A stretch of DNA of 64,000 nt from Cloeon dipterum (Eukaryota > Arthropoda > Insecta > Ephemeroptera > Baetidae), in the NCBI RefSeq assembly GCF_949628265.1, contig NC_088786.1:15872001-15936000 (forward strand). Reading direction: 5' to 3'. Of this stretch, positions 25,889-40,541 are shown piece after piece. How positions within the stretch are numbered: position 1 is the stretch's first letter; every line of letters starts with the position of its first letter. The position numbers and the translations under genes are program-made. The notes below the pieces were generated by a model. The model made no database searches and was not told the origin of the DNA. It saw only the letters and a program-made list of their open reading frames with translations.

Positions 25889-28800
25889 ATGGCACTCGGC
25901 AGGCGTATCCACCCAGTGTGCTGCTTGATGACCGTTTTATTTGTCGTGCACGCGGCTGAGGCGCAAAACGATCAGCCAGCGTTGACGACGCCAAAGGTGA
26001 AAGCATCCTCAACAAACGTGTTGATTTTTAATTTTACCTAACACAAAACTCGATTTTCCCCCGATTTTTTGCACGCGATGGCCCCGACAATAACTCTTGA
26101 CAGGTTGATGGACCTGACGCGTCGATTTCTGAAGGGAAAAGTGACACACTCGTATCTTTCACATAAATTAAGCAAAACACGGCTGTTCATCCATCGCGGG
26201 TTGCTTCCACAGGCGTTAGTTAATTGAAAAAGGAACGCCGTTACAAACCTGTTGGCTGACATTAAAATTAAAATGTGAACGCCCATTATTTCGGTTGCAA
26301 AATGCGCGAATCGTTAATGGAGAGGAAAATCTTTATGATTATTTTGCGTGTCAGCAGAGGGGAACAACAGCCGGCCGGCGCTTTTGCAATAATTGTTATT
26401 ATCCTCTGCTCAAGTGCTATTGTGAATCATACTAAAGTAATCTATTCTTGTTCAAAACATTTAAACATACATTAACCGTGGCCCCGACAGAGATTTTTTC
26501 TTGGCAATTACTGCAAAAAGAGAAAACCTCGTTTTTTGCAATATTGGTAAATAGCTCTATATTTGTTTCCTACTCTTGAAGCTGGCACTGAAATTTACCG
26601 TAAAAAGAGTTGATTTTTTTCGGGCAAATTAATTAATGATTCGAATTGATGAAATTTATTTAGGTGAAGAAAATACGCCAGGTTTCATCGAAGCTATCAT
26701 CCAGATAAGAGTTAAGGTCGCAGGCGCACCAGCCGTAAAAAGCAAAGATTATATTGGAAAGTGTAGTGTTGACAAGGCATCTTACGACTATATAGCTCCT
26801 TGAAATGAAATTAGCAGGGAGCCATTGTAACATCATCCTCCGCAACATTTAAAAGCGTGTTTAAAGTAGATGATTCATAGATAAAAATTCTCAGAATTCC
26901 GAATGGTATACACAGTTTTATGAGTTTGAATAGACTCATAAAAGTTAGCTGAAAATGATGGCATCGCGCTTTCGCAAATATTTCATTGTTGTGAAAATAA
27001 TTTGGCACTTTCCACGCAAAATATACAGAGGCTTAAATATCGTGAAACTAATTCGCACTGTCAAAACGCATGAGCAGTGCGAAAAAGGCGACAAATCCCT
27101 AGAGACTCTCGGCAGAAATGATCTGTAAATCAACCGAAAATTAAGGCCGCCAGAGTGTCACCAGCACAGACGAGGTATTGCATATAAATAATGCACACGC
27201 TGAAATTCGCGTAGGGGATGACAGAGCGTGGTGCTTTCACTCGAGGCCGGTGTCACACGAGCTGCCCGGATAATTAATGGTGTTTTTCGCTGAACAAAAA
27301 GGTTTGCATTACATCACGGGGCCATAAGTCATATTATCCGCTCAACTCTTCTCATTTGCGCTGGCGGTTCATGACGAGGCGCGTGCTGCGCGTGTTCCTT
27401 GCCGGGAGAATGCATTGTGTTCTTTGCCTTTTTTTAACGGCGGCCGCGTGTTCGCTGCGCGATTCGCCCATAAATTATATCCCTGCCCGGCCGCTCGCCA
27501 CCGCGGAGGAGCGAGCAACGTCAAATCTGCGAGCTAGGCAGCCGTCTGTGTGCTCATCAAGTTCGTTCTGCTCGGCCGCTTTAAAGTGGCTCGTAAACCA
27601 GGCACAAATCACTTTTTGCAGAAAATTAAAGCACGCGTAGAGCAGAAAATATGATTTAGTTAATCGTGCAGACTGTAAATCATGCCGGATGAAAAAGTGC
27701 ACCTGAGTGTGTGCCTGGCAGCATCGAATTGCTCTGTATGCCTTTTGAAAGGTTTTATTTCTATATCATTGGCTTATTACGCGGCGCCATATTTAGTAAG
27801 AGTGCGACCTTTTTATGTTTTCTGACACTTGCATCGCTTATTTATAGCCCCTTTTGTCGAGTGCGTGACAATTTATTTGACATCAACGCAATAGTATTTT
27901 TGTTTTCAATTAAAATCTGTCATAAAACATAAAATTTTAAGAAATGCAAGCAGAGAAAATACTAATTGATAATAGTAATGGCTCTACTGTGCGTGGATTG
28001 AATAATTGAATTTTTAAAAAATAAACCTAAATCACTCGTTCTCGCACTGCACAGCTCGTTTTTTTGGCGACGGAGGCCTCCTCAGCGGTTCTATGCCTTC
28101 AAAACAAAATCCATATCGCAGATAAATCTGAATAAACGGTCATTGAAAACGTTCGAATGCACTCATTTTAGAGCACAAACAAAACAAACTGACAGATTCC
28201 TGTGAATTCCTTACAGATTAGAAGCCAATTCGTCGTTATAAACTAGTTTTCATAAAAATATGTTTATCGGTCCAGCCAAAATGCAATTATCGGCTGCACA
28301 GGGCTAAATAATATTAAAAAAAATTTGAACTGCATGAAACCTATCACCAATTCAATATTCTCATCTAAATAGTTTTCCTTTAATCTTTTATTATAGATTG
28401 TCAGCTCAAATTTGCCCCGAACTTATTTATATCCAGGACTAAAAATTCATTAAAATAATGATGATAAAACAGAGAAAAACAAATCATCATCAACACGCAA
28501 AAAGATCATTCAAACAACGCAATAAAATAGTTAAAACGTTGCCACAACCTAAGTCAGTTATGATTTCAGGCAATTTAATGCTTTAGTCAGCCATTAAGGG
28601 CTATTCAAATTATATACACACATCGTGAAAATAGTTAGTTTCTTCCTCGCTTTTATACTCTAACGATCCCGTAACCTTTATTGTGAATGTGGAACAAGGT
28701 AGATATGTGATTAATTTACACATAAAGGTTACAAATAATGGCAGAGGGTGGGAAAAGTTGTATTGGAGCTGATTTGTAAATAAGCGTGTTCGAAGAAATC

Positions 28801-31800
28801 TTTTCCATTCTGAAGCTTTTTCAATTTACCGAATGGTCTCATTGTTTCTGGATCCCTTTCCTTGCAAGTGCACGGTGGGTAATTAATTTCTTCCAAGTTG
28901 TTTCAATTTCAAAAAAGAATTTCTCTGCGAGAGAAATTAAGAGTTTCAATTAAGTATTGCGATGGTTTTAGAAATCTTTCACAACTTGTCAGAACCTCAT
29001 TTGCACAACGCTTTAATTGATAGCCATATTCTAGGAAAAGTAATTCTGTATTTGCGCATCTTAAGTTCTTAAAATTGATTTCTAATGCCACGCCATAAAA
29101 ACCATATAAACATAATTTAAAGCTGTAATGATTTTATAATTTTCCTCATGATCACCGACATTTTCTTTTAACACATACAAGGAATGCTCTTTCGCCGCAG
29201 GTGGCTTTCTCATTTCTTCAAATTTCACAAATAATTGCGTCGCAGGCAGTATAAACACATATATATAAACTCACACACACTCAAACAGCGTGTTTCTTGG
29301 CGCGCATACACTCGCGGTCGTGATTTGCGATTGTGCACTTGCAAGCAGCGATAAGATCAGGGCGAGATGCCGAATCGTCCGTCGGCAGGTTGCAGCAACA
29401 CCCATATCGTGCGGCTCTCGCGCTCACCACGCGCCTGCTGTCTAATTGGACCCTCCTCGTTTTCTCTCACCTCGGAGCTGCGGAGATTCCCGAAATCGGA
29501 CTGCTCTTTGCGAAACCACGGCAATTTGGCAAAATAAACAACGACTCCCACGAGAACGAGGCGAGAAATTTGTCCAGGCGCGATACGATCGATGTCGCAC
29601 GTCGCGACCTGCTGACCCCTGGCGCCGCCGAACTGCAGGCAAGGCCGCGAACCGCCGCAGCCGCGCGCCCGCAGGTGAGAGTTATTTCCCATTAGCATAA
29701 CAATCGGCGTTGAAATTGAATACGCGCCAATGTGCATATGGACCGCATTCCTTGAGCGCCGTTTACCCGTGATTAGCGATGTTGCGTGAACGAGGCTGCG
29801 CTGCATAATTTTCAGATTTGTCAGCACAGCGCGCGGTATGGCTGCGGTCTGGCGCCTCTCTCATTGTTAAGCACCGCAGGAGAGTTCAACGCCTGAAGTT
29901 CCGCCGCAAAGCCTGTTTATTTTGTGCATCTCTGCAGGGGAATGGAATGCAAGGGTCAGCATTTTGAGGCCTTTCCAGATATTGATCAGGGTTTCTTTCC
30001 ACTCGCAGCTTTTACTTTCAAATTGTGGTGCCGTTTTCATTGCACATATCGCAACGAGTAAAAATGAACTTGTGCCAAAATTTATCGCTTTAGATGGAAC
30101 GGAAAAGAAATTAAGTTGATCTAATTTTAGCTTTTAGCATACACTGAATCTAACTTAACATTTGAATGAAACTGTAGATAAATAAGGTTGAAAATCATCT
30201 GCATGCACTTGCAAGTCAAACAAAAAAGAAGTCGGCGGGTGCCTAAGATAGGATAAACATTATTTAGTGTTATGTAAATATAGTAAATTAAATATATTTT
30301 TAATAAAGCCAGCTGATGAATTAATTTGTAGGGAAAGCAAATAAATGGCTTTGCAAAATGAAAAATTGTTGCCTCGTTTTTTTTAATTTTGTATGGTGGA
30401 AATATAATATTTTTGCTGCTGTAATATAGGAACAGGTTGACGAGATTTTGTCTAGATGTGTTCCTAGAAACCATTTGGGCATGAAAAATAATTTCAATAG
30501 CCTACCTGAAAATTTTCTGATCGTAAATTTTATTTTTGCCTTGTAAAATCTACATAATTTGTTGAGTTACAAATTAAATAAGTCGATCAGTTGTCATTTT
30601 TATAAAAACGAAGGGATTTTAAGTTCTGAAGTCACCGTCAACCAAAACTATAGTAGTCGTGAGTTTCTCGAGTTAAACCCAAAACACGCTTCAAGGAACG
30701 CAGAAATCCGAGACGAGATGCTCACTTCTCTCAAAGTAAACCACAAGATTAGTCGTTCTCCACAGGTGAAATTTTTTAGAGGAAGCGAACAACAATGCGA
30801 TTAAGTATTTGGAAACCTCCTTAGCTCGCGCTCATTAATCGGTCTAGCTGGGCTAATTATGCAAAAGCGTGAGGTCTAATGAATGCTAATGTGGTTCGCG
30901 TGTGTGCACAGATGTGTGTGCGCAGCACCCACCGCCTGCAACGATTTTCAAACAGTTCCCACAATCGACGGCTTTTCTCGCTCAATCATTCGGCCGGCGT
31001 CACGACTTGGAAGGCACGTTAATGCACCCAACTCGGGCTGATATTCCACGTCAGGTCGCTTGACATGCCGTGTCCCGCTTGCGTAACAGCAGGCCGCCTT
31101 TTATTGATCTTGCTATAGTATATGCTGCGATGCTTATCGTGCGATTTACAGATTATTCGCCGTTTTTACGGAGTCTCAAAACTTTGCAAGAACGTGATTC
31201 AGACCTCCGCATTTGTACAAATTGCATGCTTTTAACGTTATCAACACTCGAGTGCAATTAACTTTAATTATGTTGTTGAGGAAGCGCATTCGGTTCATCC
31301 TGCAAATTAGGCTAGGTGAAAACTTTTTTCCGACTAGTATAGAATACGGCTCCATTGCGACTAATTGCTGACGTCAAGGCACTAGTGTTTTTCATTTTAA
31401 ATTATATACTTTTTCCTTCGACAGATCAAATTGTTGGCCGCACAAAATTTTCAGTCAGCTCACTTTTAATAAACTCATTGAAATGCTTCGTTTTATGGGC
31501 CTCGCGTGAATTGCGTGTACATTATATTACTCTTAATTTATGCATAAGGTTATGTCTCAACGCTTTCTGACCCGCGTAATCAATCTTTAAAATTAAAATC
31601 ATTCGCACATGATCTCTGGTTCAAACAAGGATTAGGACATAATCGAATGCCGATCGAAGACCTTGCAGTAAATAATAATTCAAAATTTAAATGATATACA
31701 AGAGAGCTCTGTCCGTGACCCTATCAAAATTTATGCGCCTTTCGATCTAATCGAGAGTGCATTCTTTCGCCCAGCTCTTTTATGGCAGCACTTATTCAAC

Positions 31801-33823
31801 CGTTAATTACTCCACTTAAAGCGTGAAATCAGACTGATGAGAGTACAATTATAATTGAAATAATTTCGCTCGCAAATTTAATAAATAACCCTGGCCGATG
31901 AGAGTCAAAGGCTATATATATCAAGTGCAGTTATACAATCCGAGTTGACGCAATGGGAACGGTGCGAAAATACTATTGTTAGCAGCATCTGGAGCGGATA
32001 AAAAGCTTAGCGTTTTAATTACGCACAGAAGGAGAGTTCTTTTCCTGACTTGCAACGCAACGCCGCTTGCTGGCAAAGAGGAAAAGGAAGAGAGTGAAAT
32101 CGCACAGGCGGAATGACAAATTAGTCTTTAATTGAAGGGAAAGAGATGTGTGATTTTGATATGTCTCTCCACTAACACCATAAAAAACTGTTCCACAATT
32201 TACAAATTTGTCTCCTCATTTTGTAGAAAAAATTTAACTCTTGTTGTGTTTTGTTTCAGCAGAAGCAAAGTGAGGAGATCCCGGTTACACCATTTTCGTG
32301 TAAAGGTCGAGTGCCAGGTTACTATGCAGATCTCGACACTGGTTGCCAGGTACGAACGAAAAATAGGTGACAGGTTTATCGATCGCTCTCTATCTCCATC
32401 TCCTGTGCAGCTTTTGTAGCACGCATCAAAGCAATTTTGCAACTGCACCACACGATTTACCCATCACATATAATATCCACTTTGAGAGCGCGGAGATTTT
32501 TTTTTCATTTAATCAGACTCAGTAAAAACGACATGTTTTATCACCGCACAGGTTTACCACATGTGCGCCGCTGGGGGTCAAAAATTCAGCTACCGATGCC
32601 CGGAGCACACACTCTTCCAGCAACGGATGATGGTGTGTGATCACTGGTTCATGGTGGACTGCAAGAACTCTCACCTTTACTACGCGGCCAACGAAAGGAT
32701 CGGTGACAAAAACCAGCCATTTATTTCATCAAGCGAATCTATACCCCACGAATTCAGTAAGCTTCTTTATTTTCTATATAACTTAAATAGACGAATATAT
32801 TTTCTTTGCAATTATTTTTTTTTTTTTGGGAAATTTTGCAGTTGAAACAGGTAATTGTTATTTGTAATAATAATTTTATTTGGAAAATCGAAACAAATAC
32901 AAAACTTGCCGGCATGCGTGTTTTTTCTACTCTCCATACAATTTAAAAATTTATGATCCAACGATTTAATTTTTCTTGCAGTTGGAGATACGTTCCACCC
33001 TGTCAAGCTGGAGTCAAAGGTGCATGGGAAAGCAATCGAATTTAATCCCAGGTTCAACAGTTTCACCACCAGCAAAACGCACGAGCCAGCAAAGGACCTC
33101 CTTCCGCCACCGTTTGAAAATTCTGTCCAACTGACCGAGAGGGCTGATTTTGGCTCATCCGAGGATAGCTCAACCTTGCCGAGTACGATTAACAGAGAGT
33201 TGACCCCAGTGACGATAGTTCCCACATTCCCAGTGCCTTCAACAAAATTCACTTTTTCCCCTCTGAAACAGCAGACCAGCAGTGCCAGCACGGCCTCTAG
33301 CTTCCAGACCAGAACAACCCCTCCTATACCTTTGTCCGCGTTTTTGACTCAAAATTTTACAAAGAGTCCCATTCGGCCCATGGGTCTGTCACAAACCACC
33401 CTGTCGGTTATAAAATCATCATTTTTCGGCAACTTCCCCCAACCTGTGAGCCGAACCACCCAAAGTTTCATTCCTTCCACAACTCCGAGTCCAAGAACGA
33501 CTGTTTTCAATGACGTTCTGAGTCCATCTACCATCAATTCGCTCCTCAGAAGCCCTGAAAAAAAGAGAAAGGAACCCAAACAGTTGAGGGTCATGCTGGA
33601 CACCAGGAGGATGTTTTTCATTCCAGAAAATGAGGAGAGCGTTCCACCAGAACAGCAACAGCAGGATCTGGAGTTTGTCTTTCCTGATTTACAGTTTTAT
33701 CCCAAGCCAATGCGTTTCAAGGAACATTTGCAAGAAGAATCTGAGCGCGGCAATTGCCCGCCGCAATGTTTCCCAGCATTTTTCAAGCCAGGCACTTGCG
33801 AGCCTTGCGTAATTTTGAGATAA
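25889..33823 (+). CDS. CPAP1-type cuticular protein with one chitin-binding domain
   Basis: This is a secreted protein with a single type-2 chitin-binding (peritrophin-A, CBM14) domain, as in insect 'cuticular proteins analogous to peritrophins 1'. Such proteins bind chitin in cuticle. Coding exons: 25889-25996, 32260-32349, 32552-32756, 32842-32850 and 32982-33823, giving 417 residues. Residues 1-25 form a signal peptide (hydrophobic core MTVLFVVHAAEA). The domain spans exons 2 and 3: FSCKGRVPGYYADLDTGC, then VYHMCAAGGQKFSYRCPEH and VCDHWFMVDC, which supplies the six cysteines. A serine/threonine/proline-rich tail follows, with a terminal four-cysteine motif (CPPQC, then CEPC) before the stop. 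The ATG was chosen because an in-frame stop lies just upstream and a clean signal peptide follows. An AATAAA is present at 33870. The 9-base exon 4 can be skipped without changing frame. Confidence 0.85.
25997..32259 (+). other. 6.3-kb intron 1 (after the signal-peptide exon) of the chitin-binding gene
   Basis: This is mostly AT-rich non-coding DNA, interrupted by CpG-rich islands near 27350-27560 and 29300-29900. A stretch near 30830-30895 holds several TAAT/ATTA cores, as bound by homeodomain proteins. I see no exon with family resemblance on either strand and no mobile element. The island near 29.3-29.7 kb ends in a strong splice donor and is listed separately. Confidence 0.4.
29333..29671 (+). 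other. GC-rich open segment ending in a strong donor; possible alternative first exon
   Basis: This is a CpG-rich block inside an AT-rich intron, open on the plus strand from an ATG at 29333. It ends at CCCGCAG followed by GTGAGA (donor at 29672). The open frame ends in phase 0, the phase required to join the chitin-binding exon at 32260. The peptide has no signal sequence and no recognisable family, so a non-coding alternative leader or a regulatory island is as likely as a coding exon. Confidence 0.25.
32842..32850 (+). other. 9-base microexon of the chitin-binding gene
   Basis: A three-codon exon lies between a poly-T/TTTTGCAG acceptor and a GTAATT donor. It preserves phase 1: including it gives Ile-Glu-Thr-Val before GDTF, and skipping it gives Ile before GDTF. 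The splice signals are better than those of many larger exons in this window. It is inferred from sequence only. Confidence 0.6.
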
Positions 33824-34348
33824 GCAGCGTCACCTTAGTTAGTGAATCTAGGACTGAAACGTGTCATTTAATAAAAATATAATTTGTAACACATTTTGCC
33901 ATTTGGGAGATTTTAAATTTGATTCAGGTAGAGGTGACGTTGCCAATAGAAAATAGTGCCTTAGTTTGTAGGTAATTCTAACTGTAAGTACAAAAATGTT
34001 CATGGATTCCAATAAAAGTGAAGTACTTTTTTTAATTAAAAACCTGTCTTTAATTGTATGGAGCCAACATTAACAAAATTTATTATAATAATATTGAATT
34101 AGAGTTAAGTTAATCATTCTCCTCCTTACGCTCGGTCATAAAAAAACAAAGGTAGGAGTTTTTATCACGTGTGTAGTTAGAAAGACAGATAGGACGTTAT
34201 CAGCAAATTAACAAATACCGAGAGATAAGCACTTATATTCCTTTCGCTTCCATCCAGCGCTGTAGTCGGCGATTAAAATATAACTTGGAATTATTTTAAG
34301 GTAAGGGCTTAAAATTTATTTTCAGTATCATGATTTGATTATGTATAG
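33824..34348. other. Intergenic region between the cuticle gene and the Gag-like gene
   Basis: This holds the 3' end of the cuticle gene (AATAAA at 33870) and the presumed promoter/leader of the Gag-like gene. No long terminal repeat, target-site pattern or primer-binding-like sequence was noticed. Confidence 0.5.
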
Positions 34349-35731
34349 ATGGAGAAGTCTGACGGTCCACCTGAGAATGAGCAAGAGATATACAGAAAAA
34401 TCTCAACCATGGTAATGGAGCACAATGAGTTGTTGGACCAGATGAAATTCAAGCAGGAAATGATATACACGTTAGAAACCGAGCTGTCGGGCATGCAAAG
34501 ATTGCGTTCCTTAGATATTCTGTCCAATGACGAATACTTATGCGGCAATTGCAAGGAAATTAAGGATCCGGAAAAGCGGCAACTGTGGTCGCTGAACAAA
34601 ATTTTCAGCAGGGTCCTTTACAGGAAGCCAAAAGACATGGTCTATTTGTCGAGAATTTTCCACTACCTCGAAACTTTGGTTATGAAAGGTGATTTGACAC
34701 CGATCATGAGGGAGAACGGCGATGAAAAGTGCCAGTACTGCGAGCAGATCTTGCGCGGCGAAGCTTTCAACAAGCTTTTTGAGTTGTGCATCTTGGCCGA
34801 ACTGAAGGATTGGCAAGAGAGCGCTCCATTTCAGGAGTGCGTGGCCTACGTGATGGACGTGATTGAAGGGACAGAGCAAGCAGCAGCAGCAGCGCCAGTA
34901 AGAGCAACAAGAGACAAGGTGGACAACATCGGGGTTGAGCCTCTCGTGGAGAAAAAACGGGTCAGCCTGGTAGGGGACGAGATGACTATTTTGGAGAAGG
35001 AAAACTCAGAGAAGAAACTGGAAGTGAAGAAGCTGCAGGAGGAGGTGAACAAGCTCAAGAGTAAGCTGGAAAGAAAGGATTCGGGGAGAGGCAAAAAGCA
35101 GGCGGGGACCACGGTTGCGTACGGCCATTTGGCGGCGAGCCCTGACCAGCAGAAGGACGCCAAGGTCACCTACACCGTCAACGAGCACTTAAGACTGACC
35201 ATGTTCGCAGCCGCGCCGCACGAAGACCCAAACATCGTCATCAGAAAGTGGGAGTACGAATTGAAGAAATGCAGCGTGCCCAGGTGCGACTGGGTGCTCT
35301 TTGTCACCAAAAGTTTGAAGGAGACGGCGATGCAATGGTGGGAGTTGCAGGGTTTCAGCGAAGACATTGCCTGGGAGGAGTTTGTAGAGCGTCTCCAGAG
35401 AGCCTTTGGCAGAAAGGAGCTGCGGCGCTGGCTGTCTTACGCGGGCAACCTATGTTTCAGCCAGGCCAACGAAGCGGTCGGACCCTACGTCATGCGCAGG
35501 TACCAAATCGTGCTGCGAGCCGTCAACCAAAACCAGTCGTTGGCTTTGAAACTTCTTGAGAAGCATATCAACATGAAGATCGGACGGTACCTCAACTTCC
35601 ATTCTTATGAGGATTTCTTTTTTTCACTGGTTGCTGATCAAGTGATGGAGTTTGATTCTGTTAAGCTAATGTTTTCGCAAGTTTTGACAGAAATCAGAAA
35701 CGATGGCAGGTACTGGCATGAGTATTTGTAA
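34349..35731 (+). CDS. Gag capsid-like single-exon gene (candidate domesticated gag)
   Basis: An intact 460-codon open frame without introns. Residues about 275-435 look like the capsid part of LTR-retrotransposon Gag proteins (Ty3/gypsy-type, Pfam retrotransposon-gag style). The pattern is a DP...W...L segment, then KETAMQWWELQG, AWEEFVERLQRAFG and a helical second half (VGPYVMRRYQIVLRAV). Residues about 205-242 form a charged coiled coil. The N-terminal 170 residues are not recognised; they carry two Cys pairs (CGNC at 65-68, CQYC at 128-131) that could bind zinc. No protease, reverse transcriptase, integrase or LTR is seen in the flanks. The frame looks whole and its GC content is higher than that of its surroundings. 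I infer a host gene made from an old gag, comparable in kind to Arc, but of unknown age and function. An alternative is a Gag-only remnant. Confidence 0.6.
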   Translation: MEKSDGPPENEQEIYRKISTMVMEHNELLDQMKFKQEMIYTLETELSGMQRLRSLDILSNDEYLCGNCKEIKDPEKRQLWSLNKIFSRVLYRKPKDMVYLSRIFHYLETLVMKGDLTPIMRENGDEKCQYCEQILRGEAFNKLFELCILAELKDWQESAPFQECVAYVMDVIEGTEQAAAAAPVRATRDKVDNIGVEPLVEKKRVSLVGDEMTILEKENSEKKLEVKKLQEEVNKLKSKLERKDSGRGKKQAGTTVAYGHLAASPDQQKDAKVTYTVNEHLRLTMFAAAPHEDPNIVIRKWEYELKKCSVPRCDWVLFVTKSLKETAMQWWELQGFSEDIAWEEFVERLQRAFGRKELRRWLSYAGNLCFSQANEAVGPYVMRRYQIVLRAVNQNQSLALKLLEKHINMKIGRYLNFHSYEDFFFSLVADQVMEFDSVKLMFSQVLTEIRNDGRYWHEYL

Positions 35732-35921
35732 TTACAAAAATACATTTTGCATCCAAAGTTTTATATTAATACTAATTTATCTATCCTAAAGCAAGTTTAA
35801 AATCTTGTTGAAATCGGTTTAAATTAAGATTAAAAGTCACCTTATTGTAATCTGCATGATTACATCACAGTATCGGTAAATTTTGTTGGATATTGATTGA
35901 TTGCTTGCTGGCAGTCACAAA

Positions 35922-39222
<3,301 letters not shown>

Positions 39223-40541
39223 CACACCTGATTACCCTAGATTTCTTTGCAACAACGTTTAGGAAAAACTCAATATTTTTCATTCATGAAATTAAATTTT
39301 TGGGGAGTCCTCTTTCCTCTTAACGACAGCGTGCCGGTCGTCGACGAGGAAACAAGACTCAGAATCAGGTGGTGGTGGTGGTGAGGTGGCGGTAACGTTA
39401 AACGTAAACACTAATCAGACGGTCGGTCGGCTGCTGAGCGGCTCCCACCATCTGAGTGAGTTAAAACAGCTATGTGTATGTTAATACTCCCTTGACAGAT
39501 GGCGCTCCATTCATTGATAAGTTTTTTGTTAGTTGCTTCACGCTCACGCTTCATCGCTTGTGGTGTATATGTATATGGTAGGTCATGGAACACTATACAT
39601 ATATACATAATATTACACTCCAAACTCCATCCAAAAGTTATTAATTTGATGCATTAATAAGATTAATACAAGATTAGGTATGTATGTATATATGTATCAA
39701 ACATTTTGAGGAGAATGGGGACAGGGGAGTTAAACACGAAAAAAATGATGCAGTTGGAGGATATATGTACCTAAAAATATTTATTTTACCTCAACTGATA
39801 AAATAGGCTGCTTGATTAGTGAAGTTTATCAGTAAATTTGTGTAAGGAAACGAGAGAGTTAAACAAATTTCTAAACCACAATTATGTATTGCGGATTTTT
39901 GCAGCACAAATGTTTACCATCTTAACACATTATATATAGTTGACAGCCTGGCTCAGTATCTGTATGATCTACATATTTTTGGGTTCAAGTGGTCGCCCAT
40001 GATAAATATCATAAGTATATATTTTGAAAAGTGGGAATAACGCCATGCTTCTACGTATGTTTAGTTAAAAATAACTTAATATATATATATATACACACAA
40101 TAGTTTCAAAATAAATTTATTCACATAAAATTAAAAAAGGTTACAAACTTAGATAAAACGTATACTAAATAAATTGCATCAACAAAATTAAGAAGTCTCT
40201 AATTTTTATTGTGTTCACAAGTTTTATTACTATGGTATAATTATCAAAACCCCCGGGGCTACATTGAAATTCAATAGAGATACATGTGAATGCAGCACAT
40301 AAATTTAATTATGCTTTTCTATAATTACATTATGTTGTTATATCTTATGTTAAATTATTTTAAACCATCAATAATTGAGGGTTCGCGATGTCAAACGAAT
40401 TATTGTAAATTTAATTCTCGTATTAACAGACAGAGGGATAAGGTGATTAAGGCAGAGGGGATTTTTTTTTGTCAAAAAATGCTGAACTATTATCAATTTG
40501 CTTTGTCTTCTCTGAAAATGCATATTAAAATGCTTTCTATT
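39223..40541. other. Intergenic region between Greatwall and FATP
   Basis: AT-rich sequence with TATG/CATA repetition. It holds the Greatwall promoter side near 39230-39450 and the FATP 3' flank toward 40541. The open frame at 40290-40706 on the plus strand is antisense to the last FATP exon and is not a gene. Confidence 0.5.
40079..40098. repeat. (TA)n/(CA)n simple repeat
   Basis: An AT dinucleotide run passing into ACAC, in AT-rich intergenic DNA. Confidence 0.85.

Noticed and set aside
27356-27640. 94-codon plus-strand ORF with a signal-like hydrophobic stretch
   Set aside because: It sits in a CpG-rich intronic island, lacks good flanking splice sites, and has an overlapping ORF on the other strand; likely chance.
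29357-29827. 156-codon minus-strand ORF
   Set aside because: It is a product of GC-rich composition antisense to the plus-strand block that ends in a strong donor; no family match.
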